A stretch of 64,000 bases of DNA from an uncultured Methylophaga sp. (GTDB taxonomy: Bacteria > Pseudomonadota > Gammaproteobacteria > Nitrosococcales > Methylophagaceae). Of the stretch, positions 1 through 8,483 are shown one piece after another (within the stretch, counting starts at the first letter, position 1; each line of letters begins with the position of its first letter). A program made the translations under genes and the position numbers. Location of the stretch: the NCBI GenBank assembly GCA_913055695.1, contig CAJXKF010000003.1, forward strand, positions 1 to 64,000. The letters run 5' to 3'. The notes under the pieces are model-generated. The model saw nothing but the letters and a program-made list of their open reading frames with translations, was not told the DNA's origin and did not search any database.

Positions 1-212
1 AGAACACCGGTGGAGAAAGACCAGGCCATGTTCAGATTTTTGACATTGTCTTTATTGATTTGTGTCAGTTCTGAATAACGCTGGTTAGCATAGTTACCAG
101 CAGGCATCACCCAGTTGGCTTCATTTTGTTGCATTTGCAGCAATTCGTCAGCTTGTGCCGCGCCAGCGACAGCCAGTGACATCATCGCCAATGATAATGT
201 TTTCAGCTTCAT
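1..212 (-). CDS. xoxF: XoxF-type PQQ-dependent methanol dehydrogenase, N-terminal part only
   Basis: The gene starts at 212 and runs off the left edge, so only about 70 residues are visible. Residues 1-21 form a Sec signal peptide ending in AQA, placing the enzyme in the periplasm. The mature N-terminus carries NWVMPAGNYANQRYS followed by an INKDNVKNL segment and AWSFSTGV, the usual start of the PQQ beta-propeller alcohol dehydrogenases. The GNYANxRYS form is that of XoxF (lanthanide type) rather than MxaF, which usually has a different stretch there. A GAGGAAAA ribosome site precedes the ATG. The enzyme oxidises methanol to formaldehyde or formate and passes electrons to a cytochrome c. The metal-binding aspartates that separate lanthanide from calcium enzymes lie outside the window, so the XoxF call rests on the N-terminus and on context. 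Confidence 0.85.
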   Translation of the reverse strand, partial: MKLKTLSLAMMSLAVAGAAQADELLQMQQNEANWVMPAGNYANQRYSELTQINKDNVKNLNMAWSFSTGV

Positions 213-289
213 AAAGTTTTCCTCTACATTGCTTTTTTTTAGTGTTACGCCACGAAGTGTGATTGAGCCGAACTTCATGCGTAGAGCAA

Positions 290-318
290 ACCATAGTCTT
301 GCTGAAAACGTTAGTCAA
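290..318 (-). promoter_or_regulatory. Predicted sigma-70 promoter of xoxF
   Basis: Read on the minus strand, TTGACT (318-313) and TATGGT (295-290) are separated by exactly 17 bases. Transcription would begin near 283, giving a leader of about 70 bases before the xoxF ATG at 212. It is the best promoter match in the 212-bp gap between gltX and xoxF. No transcript data support it. Confidence 0.55.
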
Positions 319-360
319 GCATCTTCCTGAACTTTTTTGTGATATTTTCCATATTTTTTT

Positions 361-376
361 CGGGAATTTTTTCCCG
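361..376. repeat. Small perfect inverted repeat upstream of the xoxF promoter
   Basis: CGGGAA and TTCCCG are separated by four T residues. The repeat lies about 43 bp upstream of the predicted -35 box of xoxF and about 35 bp beyond the end of gltX. On the minus strand it is followed by an A tract, so it is not a terminator for gltX. It could be an operator; nothing else in the sequence shows a function. Confidence 0.4.
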
Positions 377-399
377 ACGCATTAAGTAGCTGAAAAAAA

Positions 400-437
400 T
401 AGGAAAAATGGATCATGCCCGTTTTCAGGCATGATCT
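400..437 (-). terminator. Rho-independent terminator of gltX
   Basis: On the minus strand a nine-base stem (GATCATGCC, positions 436-428, pairing with 420-412) has a short loop and is followed by a T-rich tail down to about 400. The 5' arm overlaps the gltX stop codon region, so termination is immediately after the gene and separates gltX from xoxF downstream. Confidence 0.8.
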
Positions 438-1828
438 TTGATCCAGTTAATCGCTTTTGTGATTGCCGCTAAAGTGCGCTCACGACCCAATAAAGCCAGG
501 GTGACATCCAGCGGTGGAGAGACCGTATTGCCTGTGATGGCTACACGGATAGGCTGTGCCACTTTACCCATTCCTACGGCATTGGCTTCGGCGCAGGCTT
601 TAATCTCAGCATGCACTGGTTCAGCCAGCCACTCCGCTACATTTTCAAGCCGCGTCTGCATATCTTCCAGTAGTGGCAGGCTGGCTTCATTGAGGTTTTT
701 GTTTGCCGCTTTGTCATCGTATTCCGTGACTTCGCGATAGAAAAAGGCACTATTGTTGGCCATTTCTACCAGCGTCTTAGCGCGCTCCTGCTGGGTTTTG
801 ACAACTTCAACCAGTTCCGGCCCCTCTGCCGGGTCAATTCCCAGCTGTCCCATGTGCCAGCTCAGATGATTGGCAACATGCTCGGGGCTGCTGTTTTTGA
901 TGTATTGCTGATTGAGCCAGAGCAGTTTCTCGGGATTGAAACTGGAGGCCGCTTTGTTGACATCTTCAATATCAAACAGTTGGGTCATTTCATCCATGGA
1001 AAAAACTTCCTGATCGCCATGTGACCAGCCCAGCCGCACCAGATAATTAAGCAATGCTTCCGGCAGGTAACCCTGATCCCGGTAACTCATTACACTGACC
1101 GCACCATGACGCTTGGATAATCTTGCACCATCATCGCCCAGAATCATCGGCACATGAGCAAATACGGGTGGTTCTGCACCCAGTGCCTGATAAAGATTAA
1201 TCTGACGAGGTGAATTATTCAGGTGATCATCGCCACGTATGACATGAGTCAGTTGCATATCCATATCGTCGACAACGACGGTCAGGTTATAGGTCGGCGT
1301 GCCATCCGGACGCGCGATGACGAGATCATCCAGTTCCTGGTTACTGAATTCAACATGACCACGGATCACATCTTTGACAATCACACTGCCTTCGGTCGGA
1401 TTCTTGAACCGGATTACCGGCTCAACACCCGGTTTAGGTTCAGTGCGATGGCGGCAACGACCGTCATAACGCGGTTTTTGCTTGTTGGCACGTTGCTCTT
1501 CGCGCATGGCTTCCAGTTCTTCCTTGGAGCAGTAGCAATAATAGGCATCGCCCTGTTGCATTAATTGCTCAATGACTTCCTTGTAACGGTCAAAGCGTTT
1601 GGTCTGATAGAACGGCCCTTCATCATAGGTGAGCCCCAGCCAGGTCATGCCCTCCAGAATCGCATTGACTGACTCGGCAGTGGAACGCACAAGATCAGTA
1701 TCTTCAATTCGCAGAATAAACTGGCCGCCATGCTTACGGGCATAAAGCCAGGAAAACAGAGCCGTGCGGGCGCCACCGACATGCAGATAACCGGTTGGGC
1801 TGGGTGCAAAACGCGTACGAATGGTCAT
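425..1828 (-). CDS. gltX: Glutamyl-tRNA synthetase
   Basis: Class I aminoacyl-tRNA synthetase charging tRNA-Glu in the cytoplasm. The start at 1828 gives 467 residues, the normal length, with the HIGH-type motif in [12 protein letters not shown] at residues 8-19. A GAGAG ribosome site lies just upstream. An in-frame ATG five codons earlier (1843) is less likely. The KMSKS-type motif is ARLSKRHG near residue 240. A CYC...CRH cluster around residues 98-125 matches the zinc site seen in the E. coli type enzyme. The gene stands alone between the methanol oxidation genes, with its own terminator, and is divergent from the relay metallohydrolase. Confidence 0.97.
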   Translation of the reverse strand: MTIRTRFAPSPTGYLHVGGARTALFSWLYARKHGGQFILRIEDTDLVRSTAESVNAILEGMTWLGLTYDEGPFYQTKRFDRYKEVIEQLMQQGDAYYCYCSKEELEAMREEQRANKQKPRYDGRCRHRTEPKPGVEPVIRFKNPTEGSVIVKDVIRGHVEFSNQELDDLVIARPDGTPTYNLTVVVDDMDMQLTHVIRGDDHLNNSPRQINLYQALGAEPPVFAHVPMILGDDGARLSKRHGAVSVMSYRDQGYLPEALLNYLVRLGWSHGDQEVFSMDEMTQLFDIEDVNKAASSFNPEKLLWLNQQYIKNSSPEHVANHLSWHMGQLGIDPAEGPELVEVVKTQQERAKTLVEMANNSAFFYREVTEYDDKAANKNLNEASLPLLEDMQTRLENVAEWLAEPVHAEIKACAEANAVGMGKVAQPIRVAITGNTVSPPLDVTLALLGRERTLAAITKAINWIKDHA

Positions 1829-1907
1829 GTAACAAACTCTCAACTGGATAGTCTTAGGAAAGGTGGGTTATTGTACCAGCCTCGTCCTATATATATAGAG
1901 TGAGCCT

Positions 1908-2846
1908 ATGTTAAGAACGTATTTCATCTTTATCGCTAGCTGTTTACTGGCTTTGCTGATGCACAGTGCTTCTGCCGAGACCGGTACTTACACGGTGCAA
2001 AAAGTCAGCAATGGAGTGTTTTATCATCAGGGTGTTCATGAAGATGCCACAGCTGACAATATCGGCGCGATTGCCAATGTCGGTTTTATCATCGGAGAAC
2101 GCTGCGTTGCAGTGATCGACAGTGGTGGCAGTTATAAAGAAGGAGAACTGCTATACCAGGCACTGCGTGAGCAAACTGATAAACCGGTTTGTTATGTGAT
2201 CAATACCCACGTACACCCCGATCACATGCTGGGCAATGCCGCCTTCAAGCAGGAAGACCCGGTTTATATCGGCCATGAAAAACTGCCTGCAGCAATGGCG
2301 GCACGTAAAGATTTTTTTGATCGCGCTTTTTCCGACACACTGGGTGATGCCTACCTTGGTACAGAGTTTATTTCCCCTTCCCGTACTGTTGCTGTGGGTG
2401 AGCCTGTGACGCTGAATCTGGGACAGCGGGAACTGGTGCTGACAGCTTATACTACGGCCCATACCGACCATGATCTGACCGTTTATGACAAGAAGACTCA
2501 GACGTTATGGACTGGCGATCTGCTGTTCATCGATCGTATTCCTGCCCTGGATGGCAGTATCAACGGCTGGATCAGCAACCTTGAGAGTTTGAATACAGAA
2601 AAGCTGAGTTATGTTGTACCCGGTCATGGCCCGGCAGGCAGTGAGCAATGGAAACAGGGCCTGAAACAGCAATTAAGCTATCTCAAAACTATTCGTGAAC
2701 AAATTCGTCAGATTATTCTCGATTTTGGCACGATTGATGAAGCCACCAGTACGGTAGGACTTGAAATGAAAGACGACTGGCTGCTGTTTGAAGACTATCA
2801 TCGCCGTAATGTCACTGCGGCTTTCGTTGAGCTGGAATGGGAGTGA
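1908..2846 (+). CDS. Quinoprotein relay system zinc metallohydrolase 1 (periplasmic MBL fold)
   Basis: 312 residues with a signal peptide (cleavage after about residue 23, SASA). The metallo-beta-lactamase metal motif HVHPDH is at residues 101-106 (H101, H103, D105, H106), with a later AHTDHD and a GHG histidine near the C-terminus, so both zinc sites look intact. The fold resembles SoxH and the family known as quinoprotein relay system metallohydrolase 1, found beside PQQ alcohol dehydrogenases. It is followed by the SoxYZ-like carrier on the same strand and lies near xoxF, consistent with a periplasmic accessory role in methanol oxidation. The substrate is not known, and a general thioesterase or glyoxalase-like activity cannot be excluded. 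Confidence 0.85.
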   Translation: MLRTYFIFIASCLLALLMHSASAETGTYTVQKVSNGVFYHQGVHEDATADNIGAIANVGFIIGERCVAVIDSGGSYKEGELLYQALREQTDKPVCYVINTHVHPDHMLGNAAFKQEDPVYIGHEKLPAAMAARKDFFDRAFSDTLGDAYLGTEFISPSRTVAVGEPVTLNLGQRELVLTAYTTAHTDHDLTVYDKKTQTLWTGDLLFIDRIPALDGSINGWISNLESLNTEKLSYVVPGHGPAGSEQWKQGLKQQLSYLKTIREQIRQIILDFGTIDEATSTVGLEMKDDWLLFEDYHRRNVTAAFVELEWE

Positions 2847-3015
2847 CTGAAAACACGGTTGATTAACGGGGATCAAGTTAAATTTTCAATCAAAAACCAC
2901 ACTGAAAATCAGTAACTTACTTTGAACATGAGACGGGAACTTTAGTCACGGTCCCTTTTCAAAACCATACGGTAGATTAACAACAACAATAATTTAGAAT
3001 TTGCAGGAGAGAGAG

Positions 3016-3816
3016 ATGTTTAGCCGATTTATTTCTATTGTTTTAATGAGTTTGTCACTGTTTGCTGTCGCCTTGCCGAGCAGCCAGGCTGCAACAGACA
3101 AAGAGCCTAAATGGTCCGCTCTGAAAACCGCTTACTTCGGTGATCGGGAAATCCGCGATAATGCCGATGACCTGCTGGTGCTTGAAGCGCCCAAACGCGC
3201 AGAGGACGCTGCTATTGTCCCCATCAGTATCAAATCATTGGTTCCTCAGACCGCTGACAACTACATCAAAAACATTCACGTTATTATTGATGAAAATCCG
3301 ATGCCTTACTCGGCAAACTTTGTATTGTCACCGGAATTGGGCACGGTGGACATTTCAACCCGGATGCGCATCGATCAATACACTAATGTTCGCGCTATCG
3401 CTGAAATGAATGATGGTAGCCTGCACATGGTATCGCGTTTTGTAAAAGCTTCAGGCGGTTGCAGTGCGCCAGCCGGTAAAGATGCCGCAGCTGCACTGGC
3501 CCGGATGGGTAAAATGCAGATCCGCATGCGTCAGCCTACCGTGGGAGAGCCGGTCCAGGCTCAGGTTATTGTCAGTCACCCCAATTACAGTGGTCTGCAA
3601 TACGATCAGAAAAACCGTAAATATATTCCGGCGCATTATGTCGATGACATCGATATCAGCTATAACAATAAAACCCTGATCAAAGTGGAAGCGGGTATCT
3701 CACTCAGTGAAGACCCGAGCGTGCGGTTTACCTTCACGCCGAATGAGCCGGGCAAACTGAAAGCTGTTGTTCATGACAGCCAGGAGCAGGAATTCAGCAT
3801 GGAAAAAGACATCTGA
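3016..3816 (+). CDS. Quinoprotein dehydrogenase-associated SoxYZ-like carrier
   Basis: 266 residues. The ATG at 3016 is preceded by GGAGAGAG; a TTG five codons upstream is ignored. A signal peptide ends at about residue 25 (SSQA). The N-terminal half is SoxY-like and ends in GGCSAPAGK, whose cysteine (about C149) would correspond to the swinging-arm cysteine of SoxY. The C-terminal half (about 160-266) is SoxZ-like beta-sandwich sequence. SoxY and SoxZ are separate proteins in sulfur oxidation; this fused form is the family named for its link with quinoprotein dehydrogenases. With the preceding metallohydrolase it is probably part of an electron or sulfur relay serving XoxF. No other sox gene is visible, so thiosulfate oxidation is not implied. 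Confidence 0.85.
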   Translation: MFSRFISIVLMSLSLFAVALPSSQAATDKEPKWSALKTAYFGDREIRDNADDLLVLEAPKRAEDAAIVPISIKSLVPQTADNYIKNIHVIIDENPMPYSANFVLSPELGTVDISTRMRIDQYTNVRAIAEMNDGSLHMVSRFVKASGGCSAPAGKDAAAALARMGKMQIRMRQPTVGEPVQAQVIVSHPNYSGLQYDQKNRKYIPAHYVDDIDISYNNKTLIKVEAGISLSEDPSVRFTFTPNEPGKLKAVVHDSQEQEFSMEKDI

Positions 3817-3835
3817 TTGAGGGGTATCAACTCAT

Positions 3836-3866
3836 AAAAAAAGGCCGCATCTGCGGCCTTTTTTTT
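3836..3866. terminator. Bidirectional Rho-independent terminator
   Basis: AAGGCCGCA (3841-3849) pairs with TGCGGCCTT (3852-3860), flanked by an A tract before and a T tract after. It can stop transcription from the SoxYZ-like gene on the plus strand and from the small secreted protein gene on the minus strand. Confidence 0.9.
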
Positions 3867-3884
3867 GGAAATCAGTATCAGCTT

Positions 3885-4238
3885 TTAGCGGATACGACAT
3901 TCCTCGTATGCTTTGGCATTGGTCTCTTCAAACAGTTGCAGACCACTCTTGATGCCTTTATCGTCGCGGAAAGTCGCGCCGCGGTCCGCAGGCAGGTTTT
4001 TGTACATGTAACCGGCACTGATATCTTCGAATTCTTTCTCGGTAAAGACTTCGGCTATCTTATCCACCACGCAGGAACATTTGTGGGTGCCTTCATAAAC
4101 ATTCATATCGGGATTGGCTGCCATGCAGTCCATCACATAATGAACACGGGTAACCGTTGAAAAATCATTGTCAGCCATCGCCATTGCAGGCAGCATGGCC
4201 AGCCCGGCGGCGAATAGTGTCATACCAACTTTCTTCAT
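3885..4238 (-). CDS. Small secreted four-cysteine protein, function unknown
   Basis: 117 residues with a clear signal peptide (residues 1-22, ending AMA). The mature part of about 95 residues has exactly four cysteines: C38, C54 and C56 (KCSCVVDK), and C114 near the C-terminus. This suggests two disulfides or a metal site; there is no CXXCH haem motif. The AGGAGAG ribosome site is good. The gene converges on the SoxYZ-like gene and shares its terminator, and lies between the methanol oxidation genes and the H4MPT operon. I do not recognise the family. Location suggests, but does not prove, a periplasmic partner of the quinoprotein system. Confidence 0.75.
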   Translation of the reverse strand: MKKVGMTLFAAGLAMLPAMAMADNDFSTVTRVHYVMDCMAANPDMNVYEGTHKCSCVVDKIAEVFTEKEFEDISAGYMYKNLPADRGATFRDDKGIKSGLQLFEETNAKAYEECRIR

Positions 4239-4471
4239 TTATCTCTCCTGAATTAGTGTTATTTGACGACTCATCTGTGACTCGCCGTCTTTATTGTAAG
4301 TTCCGGTTCTTGTCTTACGACAAACTCTGAATACTACATCAAATCAGCAGCATCTTGTGACAGGGATATGATGCAGAAACAAGCGTTTAGTTTCTTAGCC
4401 AGGAAACATCAGGTAAAATCCGACGTTTATATTCAGATTTGGACCGCCTTAAGCGGGCAGGAGAGAACCAG

Positions 4472-5335
4472 ATGAAAAAACTGTTACTGCACCTGGATAC
4501 GGATCCGGTAGCCAGCACTTTTGACCAGGCCGTAGCTTATGATTCAGGTGTCGATAATATCATCGCCCATGGCGGTGCGACCCGTGACAATGTCACTCCC
4601 CATGTTCATGGCATGATCTTCACCCGCGGCGGTAAAAACCTCAAGCACAGTGCGATTTTCATCGGTGGTTCCAATGTGCCGGCCAGTGACTTGGTTGGTG
4701 AAGCGGTCAAGAAAGCTTTCTTTGGTCCGGTCAGAGTCTCAGTGATGCTCGACCCAAATGGTTCCAATACGACTGCTGCCGCGATCGTGCGTAAGGTCCT
4801 TACCGACTTTGATGTCAAAGGCAAAAATGTCGTGATTCTCGGCTCCGGTCCGGTAGGTCAACGCAGTGCCTTGTACCTTCTCAAAGAAGGTGCCGCCAAA
4901 GTCACAATGACATCGCGCAGTCTTGAACGCAGTAAAGTGACCACCGATCAAATGAAGCAGGACTATGGTGTCGAGGTCGTGCCGGGCGAAACCCGCAGTG
5001 ACGAGGCGGTTAAAAAATTGCTGGCTGATGCCCATGTGGCTATTGCGGCGGGTCCTGCCGGCGTCTGTGTTATTCCCGAAAGCGCGTTGGAAGGCAACAC
5101 CAGCCTGGAAGTGATTGCTGACGTTAATGCCGTCCCGCCACTGGGCGTTGCCGGTATCGAGGTGATGGACAACGGTACTGAAAAAGATGGCATTCGTTAT
5201 TACGGCGCGATTGCTATCGGCAATTTCAAGATGAAAGTTCACCGTGGTGCGATAGCCTCTTTGTTTGAAACCAATGATCTGTTTCTGGATGAAACCACTA
5301 TTTACGACATTGCCTGTAAAATCGATAACGCCTAG
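4472..5335 (+). CDS. mtdA: Methylene-tetrahydromethanopterin/methylene-tetrahydrofolate dehydrogenase, MtdA-like
   Basis: 287 residues from the ATG at 4472, which follows AGGAGAG; an upstream in-frame start at 4439 is unlikely. The protein follows MtdA of Methylobacterium: FDTD-like LDTD at residues 8-11, IFTRGGK, AIFIGG, and LDPNGSNTTAAA. The Rossmann loop GSGPVG is followed by SRSLERSK, where a Ser-Arg after strand 2 favours NADP. MtdA-type enzymes oxidise methylene-H4MPT, and often methylene-H4F, in the cytoplasm. It is first in an operon with mptG, mtdB and an ATP-grasp gene; the next start codon overlaps or nearly overlaps its stop. The MtdA versus MtdB assignment is by remembered motifs, not alignment. 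Confidence 0.85.
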   Translation: MKKLLLHLDTDPVASTFDQAVAYDSGVDNIIAHGGATRDNVTPHVHGMIFTRGGKNLKHSAIFIGGSNVPASDLVGEAVKKAFFGPVRVSVMLDPNGSNTTAAAIVRKVLTDFDVKGKNVVILGSGPVGQRSALYLLKEGAAKVTMTSRSLERSKVTTDQMKQDYGVEVVPGETRSDEAVKKLLADAHVAIAAGPAGVCVIPESALEGNTSLEVIADVNAVPPLGVAGIEVMDNGTEKDGIRYYGAIAIGNFKMKVHRGAIASLFETNDLFLDETTIYDIACKIDNA

Positions 5336-5367
5336 TGAAGCCCGATCAAGCTGAGCGCCTGACAGTG

Positions 5368-6357
5368 ATGCAATCTGTTACTGTTCGGGCACCAGCCAGA
5401 CTCCATCTCGGATTCCTCGACCTCAATGCCAGCATCGGCCGCCGCTTCGGTAGCATCGGGCTGGCTATCGGCAGTCATCACACGGCGCTCAGCGTCAGTC
5501 CTGCAGAGTCTCTCTGCATAGAAGATGAGACGCTGCTGGCGGAAACCCGGAGTCGGCTGGAAAAAATCCATCAGCTTTTTTATCAGACTGTAGGACGAGC
5601 GGTCCCGCAGACTCAGCAATCCGTTCTTATCCAGGTGCATGAACTGATTCCGGAACATGCCGGTCTCGGCAGTGGCACCCAACTGGCCCTGACACTGGGC
5701 ACGGCACTGGCCCGTTTGCATGGGCTGAAACTGAGCACTGTCGATTTGGCTAAAGCCCTGGGCCGCGGCAAACGCTCTGGTATCGGTATCAGCACTTTTG
5801 ATCTGGGTGGCTTTGTCATCGATGGCGGGCTGAAACCCGAACAAACTGTGCCGCCTGTGCTGATGCATCAGAGCTATCCTGAACAATGGCGGGTAGTGAT
5901 GGTGATGGACCCTCATCATCAGGGCATTCACGGTCAGCATGAAAAAGCGGCTTTCAGCCGCTTACCTACTTTTCCGCTACAAAATTCGCGCGCTATCTGT
6001 CACCTGACTTTGATGCAGTTATTGCCATCACTGGCAGAACAGGATATTGCTAACTTTGGCAATGCGGTGACTGAAATTCAGACCCTCATCGGCGACCATT
6101 TCGCCAGTGCCCAGGGCGGTCGCTACACCAGCCCGCTGGTCGCCGCCTGCCTGGAGCAGGCTCATAAACTGGGTCATACTGGTATCGCCCAGAGCTCATG
6201 GGGTCCCACCGGCTGTATCTTTGTCAGTTCCCAAACCGCGGCCGAACAGCTCATCCAACAACTTCAGGCGTTTACCGCCGCCGAACCGGCCAGCCAGCCG
6301 GTTTTCATCAGCGCGGCTGCAGACAATCAGGGAGCAATCATTGAAACTGTCATCTAA
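5368..6357 (+). CDS. mptG: Beta-ribofuranosylaminobenzene 5'-phosphate synthase
   Basis: Makes beta-RFA-P from PRPP and p-aminobenzoate, the first committed step of (tetrahydro)methanopterin synthesis. The GHMP-kinase-like start VTVRAPARLHLGFLD and the glycine-rich loop HAGLGSGTQLAL near residue 95 are typical of the family. ATG 5368 gives 329 residues and puts the conserved N-terminus at the start; a GTG at 5335 that overlaps the mtdA stop by one base would add 11 residues and is a real alternative for translational coupling. It sits between the two methylene-H4MPT dehydrogenase genes, which ties cofactor supply to its use. Confidence 0.9.
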   Translation: MQSVTVRAPARLHLGFLDLNASIGRRFGSIGLAIGSHHTALSVSPAESLCIEDETLLAETRSRLEKIHQLFYQTVGRAVPQTQQSVLIQVHELIPEHAGLGSGTQLALTLGTALARLHGLKLSTVDLAKALGRGKRSGIGISTFDLGGFVIDGGLKPEQTVPPVLMHQSYPEQWRVVMVMDPHHQGIHGQHEKAAFSRLPTFPLQNSRAICHLTLMQLLPSLAEQDIANFGNAVTEIQTLIGDHFASAQGGRYTSPLVAACLEQAHKLGHTGIAQSSWGPTGCIFVSSQTAAEQLIQQLQAFTAAEPASQPVFISAAADNQGAIIETVI

Positions 6358-6415
6358 GACTGGCTATGATCAGCTCCAGTTACCGCTTTCAGTCATTAGT
6401 CTTTAAGGAACTCTC

Positions 6416-7321
6416 ATGTCCAAACGTTCAATCATTCATATGATCAACCCGATGAAGCATAACAGTCCATTTGATATCAATATGGCACTGGATGCGGGTT
6501 ATGATGTCCTGATGCCCTATACCCACGTCGAACTCGATGAAGTCGCGGATCTGACTCAGGACGCTATCTTCTCGCGCGGTCCGTCCGGTGTGAAAAAGAC
6601 CGGCATGTTTATTGGCGGCCGCGATATCGGTGTCGCGATGGATATGCTGGATGCTGCCAAAAAAGCCATGGTGCCGCCATTCGAAATTTCAGTCATGGCC
6701 GATCCCAGCGGTGCATTCACCACAGCAGCAGCACTGGTTGCCTGTGTCGAACGGGAACTGAAAAGCAAATTTGACCAGACTTACGAAAACACCCAGGCCG
6801 TTGTTTTCGGCGGCACCGGCCCGGTCGGTATTGCCACTGCGGTCATTGCTGCACTGCAGGGTGCCAAAACGACTATCGTTGATCACTTCTCACTGGACAC
6901 AGCGCTGGAGTTTGCCGAAGAGGCGAAACGCCGCTACGGTGTTGAACTGCGCGGTACCACTGCCGCCTCGGATGCCGACAAAGCCCGACTGCTGGCTAAT
7001 GCCGATGTGGTTTTCTGTACTGCCAAAGCCGGTATTCAGGTACTGAATGCCTCGGTACTGGAAGATGCCAAAAAACTGAAGGTCGCTGGTGATGTTAACG
7101 CCGTTTCTCCGCTGGGTATTGAGGGCATCAAGCTGATGGATTTCGGTGCTCCGCTGGAACTGGCTAAAAATGCACCGGATGCTGTCGGTATCGGTGCCCT
7201 CGCTGTCGGTGACGTCAAATACAAGCTGCAGCAGGCCTTACTGCGTGAAACCCTGGAAAGCGAGAAACCGGTTTACCTCGATTTCCGTAATGCCTTTGAA
7301 GGCGCCCGCAAGCTGGTCTGA
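6416..7321 (+). CDS. mtdB: NAD(P)-dependent methylene-H4MPT dehydrogenase MtdB
   Basis: 301 residues, with AAGGAA ahead of the ATG. The N-terminus (SIIHMINPMKHNSPFDINMA) closely follows the MtdB pattern of Methylobacterium, as do IFSRGPSG, GMFIGG and ADPSGAFTTAAA. The nucleotide loop is GGTGPVG followed by VDHFS; the acidic residue at the end of strand 2 is compatible with NAD use. It oxidises methylene-H4MPT to methenyl-H4MPT in the formaldehyde oxidation pathway. It is third in the operon, and the next gene begins directly at or 12 bases after its stop. It is a distant paralogue of the first gene of the operon rather than a recent copy. Confidence 0.93.
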   Translation: MSKRSIIHMINPMKHNSPFDINMALDAGYDVLMPYTHVELDEVADLTQDAIFSRGPSGVKKTGMFIGGRDIGVAMDMLDAAKKAMVPPFEISVMADPSGAFTTAAALVACVERELKSKFDQTYENTQAVVFGGTGPVGIATAVIAALQGAKTTIVDHFSLDTALEFAEEAKRRYGVELRGTTAASDADKARLLANADVVFCTAKAGIQVLNASVLEDAKKLKVAGDVNAVSPLGIEGIKLMDFGAPLELAKNAPDAVGIGALAVGDVKYKLQQALLRETLESEKPVYLDFRNAFEGARKLV

Positions 7322-7333
7322 TTGGCCGTACTG

Positions 7334-8428
7334 ATGCAAAGACCACCCATCCTGGTCTTTGCCCAGAGCGGACGTTTTATTGCAGAGTCAGCGGCCCGTG
7401 CCGGTTATCCGGTCCGGGTCGCTGACTGTTTTGCTGACAGCGATACCCGGGCTGTCGCCGAGAACTTCATCCAGCTGCCAAGTTTTGATGCCTTGTCTGA
7501 GAGCGAGCTGTTACAGTCTTTAGTCTCTCTCTCTAGAGACGAAGCCTGCTTACTGATTTGCGGCACCGGCATTGAGCGTTTCTACTCTGTTCTTTCTCAG
7601 TTGCCTGCGCATATCGAATTCATCGGCAACTCGCCACAGACTCTCGCGTTAGTTCGCGATCCTCAGCACTTTTTCAGCCTGCTGGATCAGTTACAGCTTC
7701 CCTATCCACCAACCAGTCTGACCCTGGCACCGGTTCCAAATCCGCTGCGAAAGCGTCTGGATAGTGCCGGCGGTACGGAGGTTAGTGCTGACAATAAGCC
7801 CTTAGCGCCGGGCGAGTTTTATCAACAGAAAATTGACGGTGAAGCGCGTTCAGTCTGTTTTATTGCCAACGGCGTGGATTTCACCATTCTGGGCTGGAAC
7901 CGGCAGGTCAATCTGCCCGGGCAGTTTCTTTTGCAGCAAATCTGGCAATACGCAGCCGTGCCGGCTGAACATGCCGCGGATCTGACTTTACTGCTCGGCA
8001 GGCTGGTCAAAGCTACTGGCCTCAGAGGTTTTAACAGCCTTGATTATATTGTCACCGCTGATGACGAGATTTTTATTCTTGAAATTAATCCCCGGATCAG
8101 CGCTTCTTTGGAGTTACTAGCAGCAGCGCCGTGCTTGCAATGGCAGATCGACAGCAGCCGTGGAATGGCTCTGCGCGATATGCCTCGGCATGCTGAAAAA
8201 ACACCTATCAGACTACTGCATTATTGCTTTGCCGAAAGCGACCTTGAAGTTGCTGATACCCCCCTCTGGCCGATGCCATGTCACGATCTTCCTTTGCCCG
8301 GCACACAAATCAGAAAAGACCAGGTAATCTGCACTGTGATTCTCGCTGCAGAGTCCGAGCAGACCTGCAATGAACAGCTGACAGACTGTCAGCAAAAGCT
8401 GATGAAAAATTGTCTTATCCAAGCTTGA
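7334..8428 (+). CDS. ATP-grasp family protein of the H4MPT gene cluster
   Basis: 364 residues from ATG 7334; a TTG at 7322, immediately after the mtdB stop, would add four. The N-terminus (ILVFAQSGRFIAESAARAGY) looks like the pre-ATP-grasp alpha/beta domain. The ATP-binding part includes a YQQKIDGEARSV segment and FILEINPRISAS near residues 255-266, the acidic and asparagine metal ligands of the fold. H4MPT clusters of methylotrophic bacteria often carry such predicted ligases of unknown reaction. Addition of a side chain to the pterin cofactor is a reasonable inference, not a known function. It is the last C1 gene of the operon, 55 bp before htpX. Confidence 0.75.
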   Translation: MQRPPILVFAQSGRFIAESAARAGYPVRVADCFADSDTRAVAENFIQLPSFDALSESELLQSLVSLSRDEACLLICGTGIERFYSVLSQLPAHIEFIGNSPQTLALVRDPQHFFSLLDQLQLPYPPTSLTLAPVPNPLRKRLDSAGGTEVSADNKPLAPGEFYQQKIDGEARSVCFIANGVDFTILGWNRQVNLPGQFLLQQIWQYAAVPAEHAADLTLLLGRLVKATGLRGFNSLDYIVTADDEIFILEINPRISASLELLAAAPCLQWQIDSSRGMALRDMPRHAEKTPIRLLHYCFAESDLEVADTPLWPMPCHDLPLPGTQIRKDQVICTVILAAESEQTCNEQLTDCQQKLMKNCLIQA

Positions 8429-8483
8429 AATTGTGACCGGCTTTACCCATATTTAGCTCTGTTTAATCATTTAGGATTCAGCA

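Noticed and set aside
4739-5242. A 167-codon open frame antisense to the mtdA-like gene
   Set aside because: The plus-strand gene has clear family motifs over the same span, and the antisense product has no recognisable feature.
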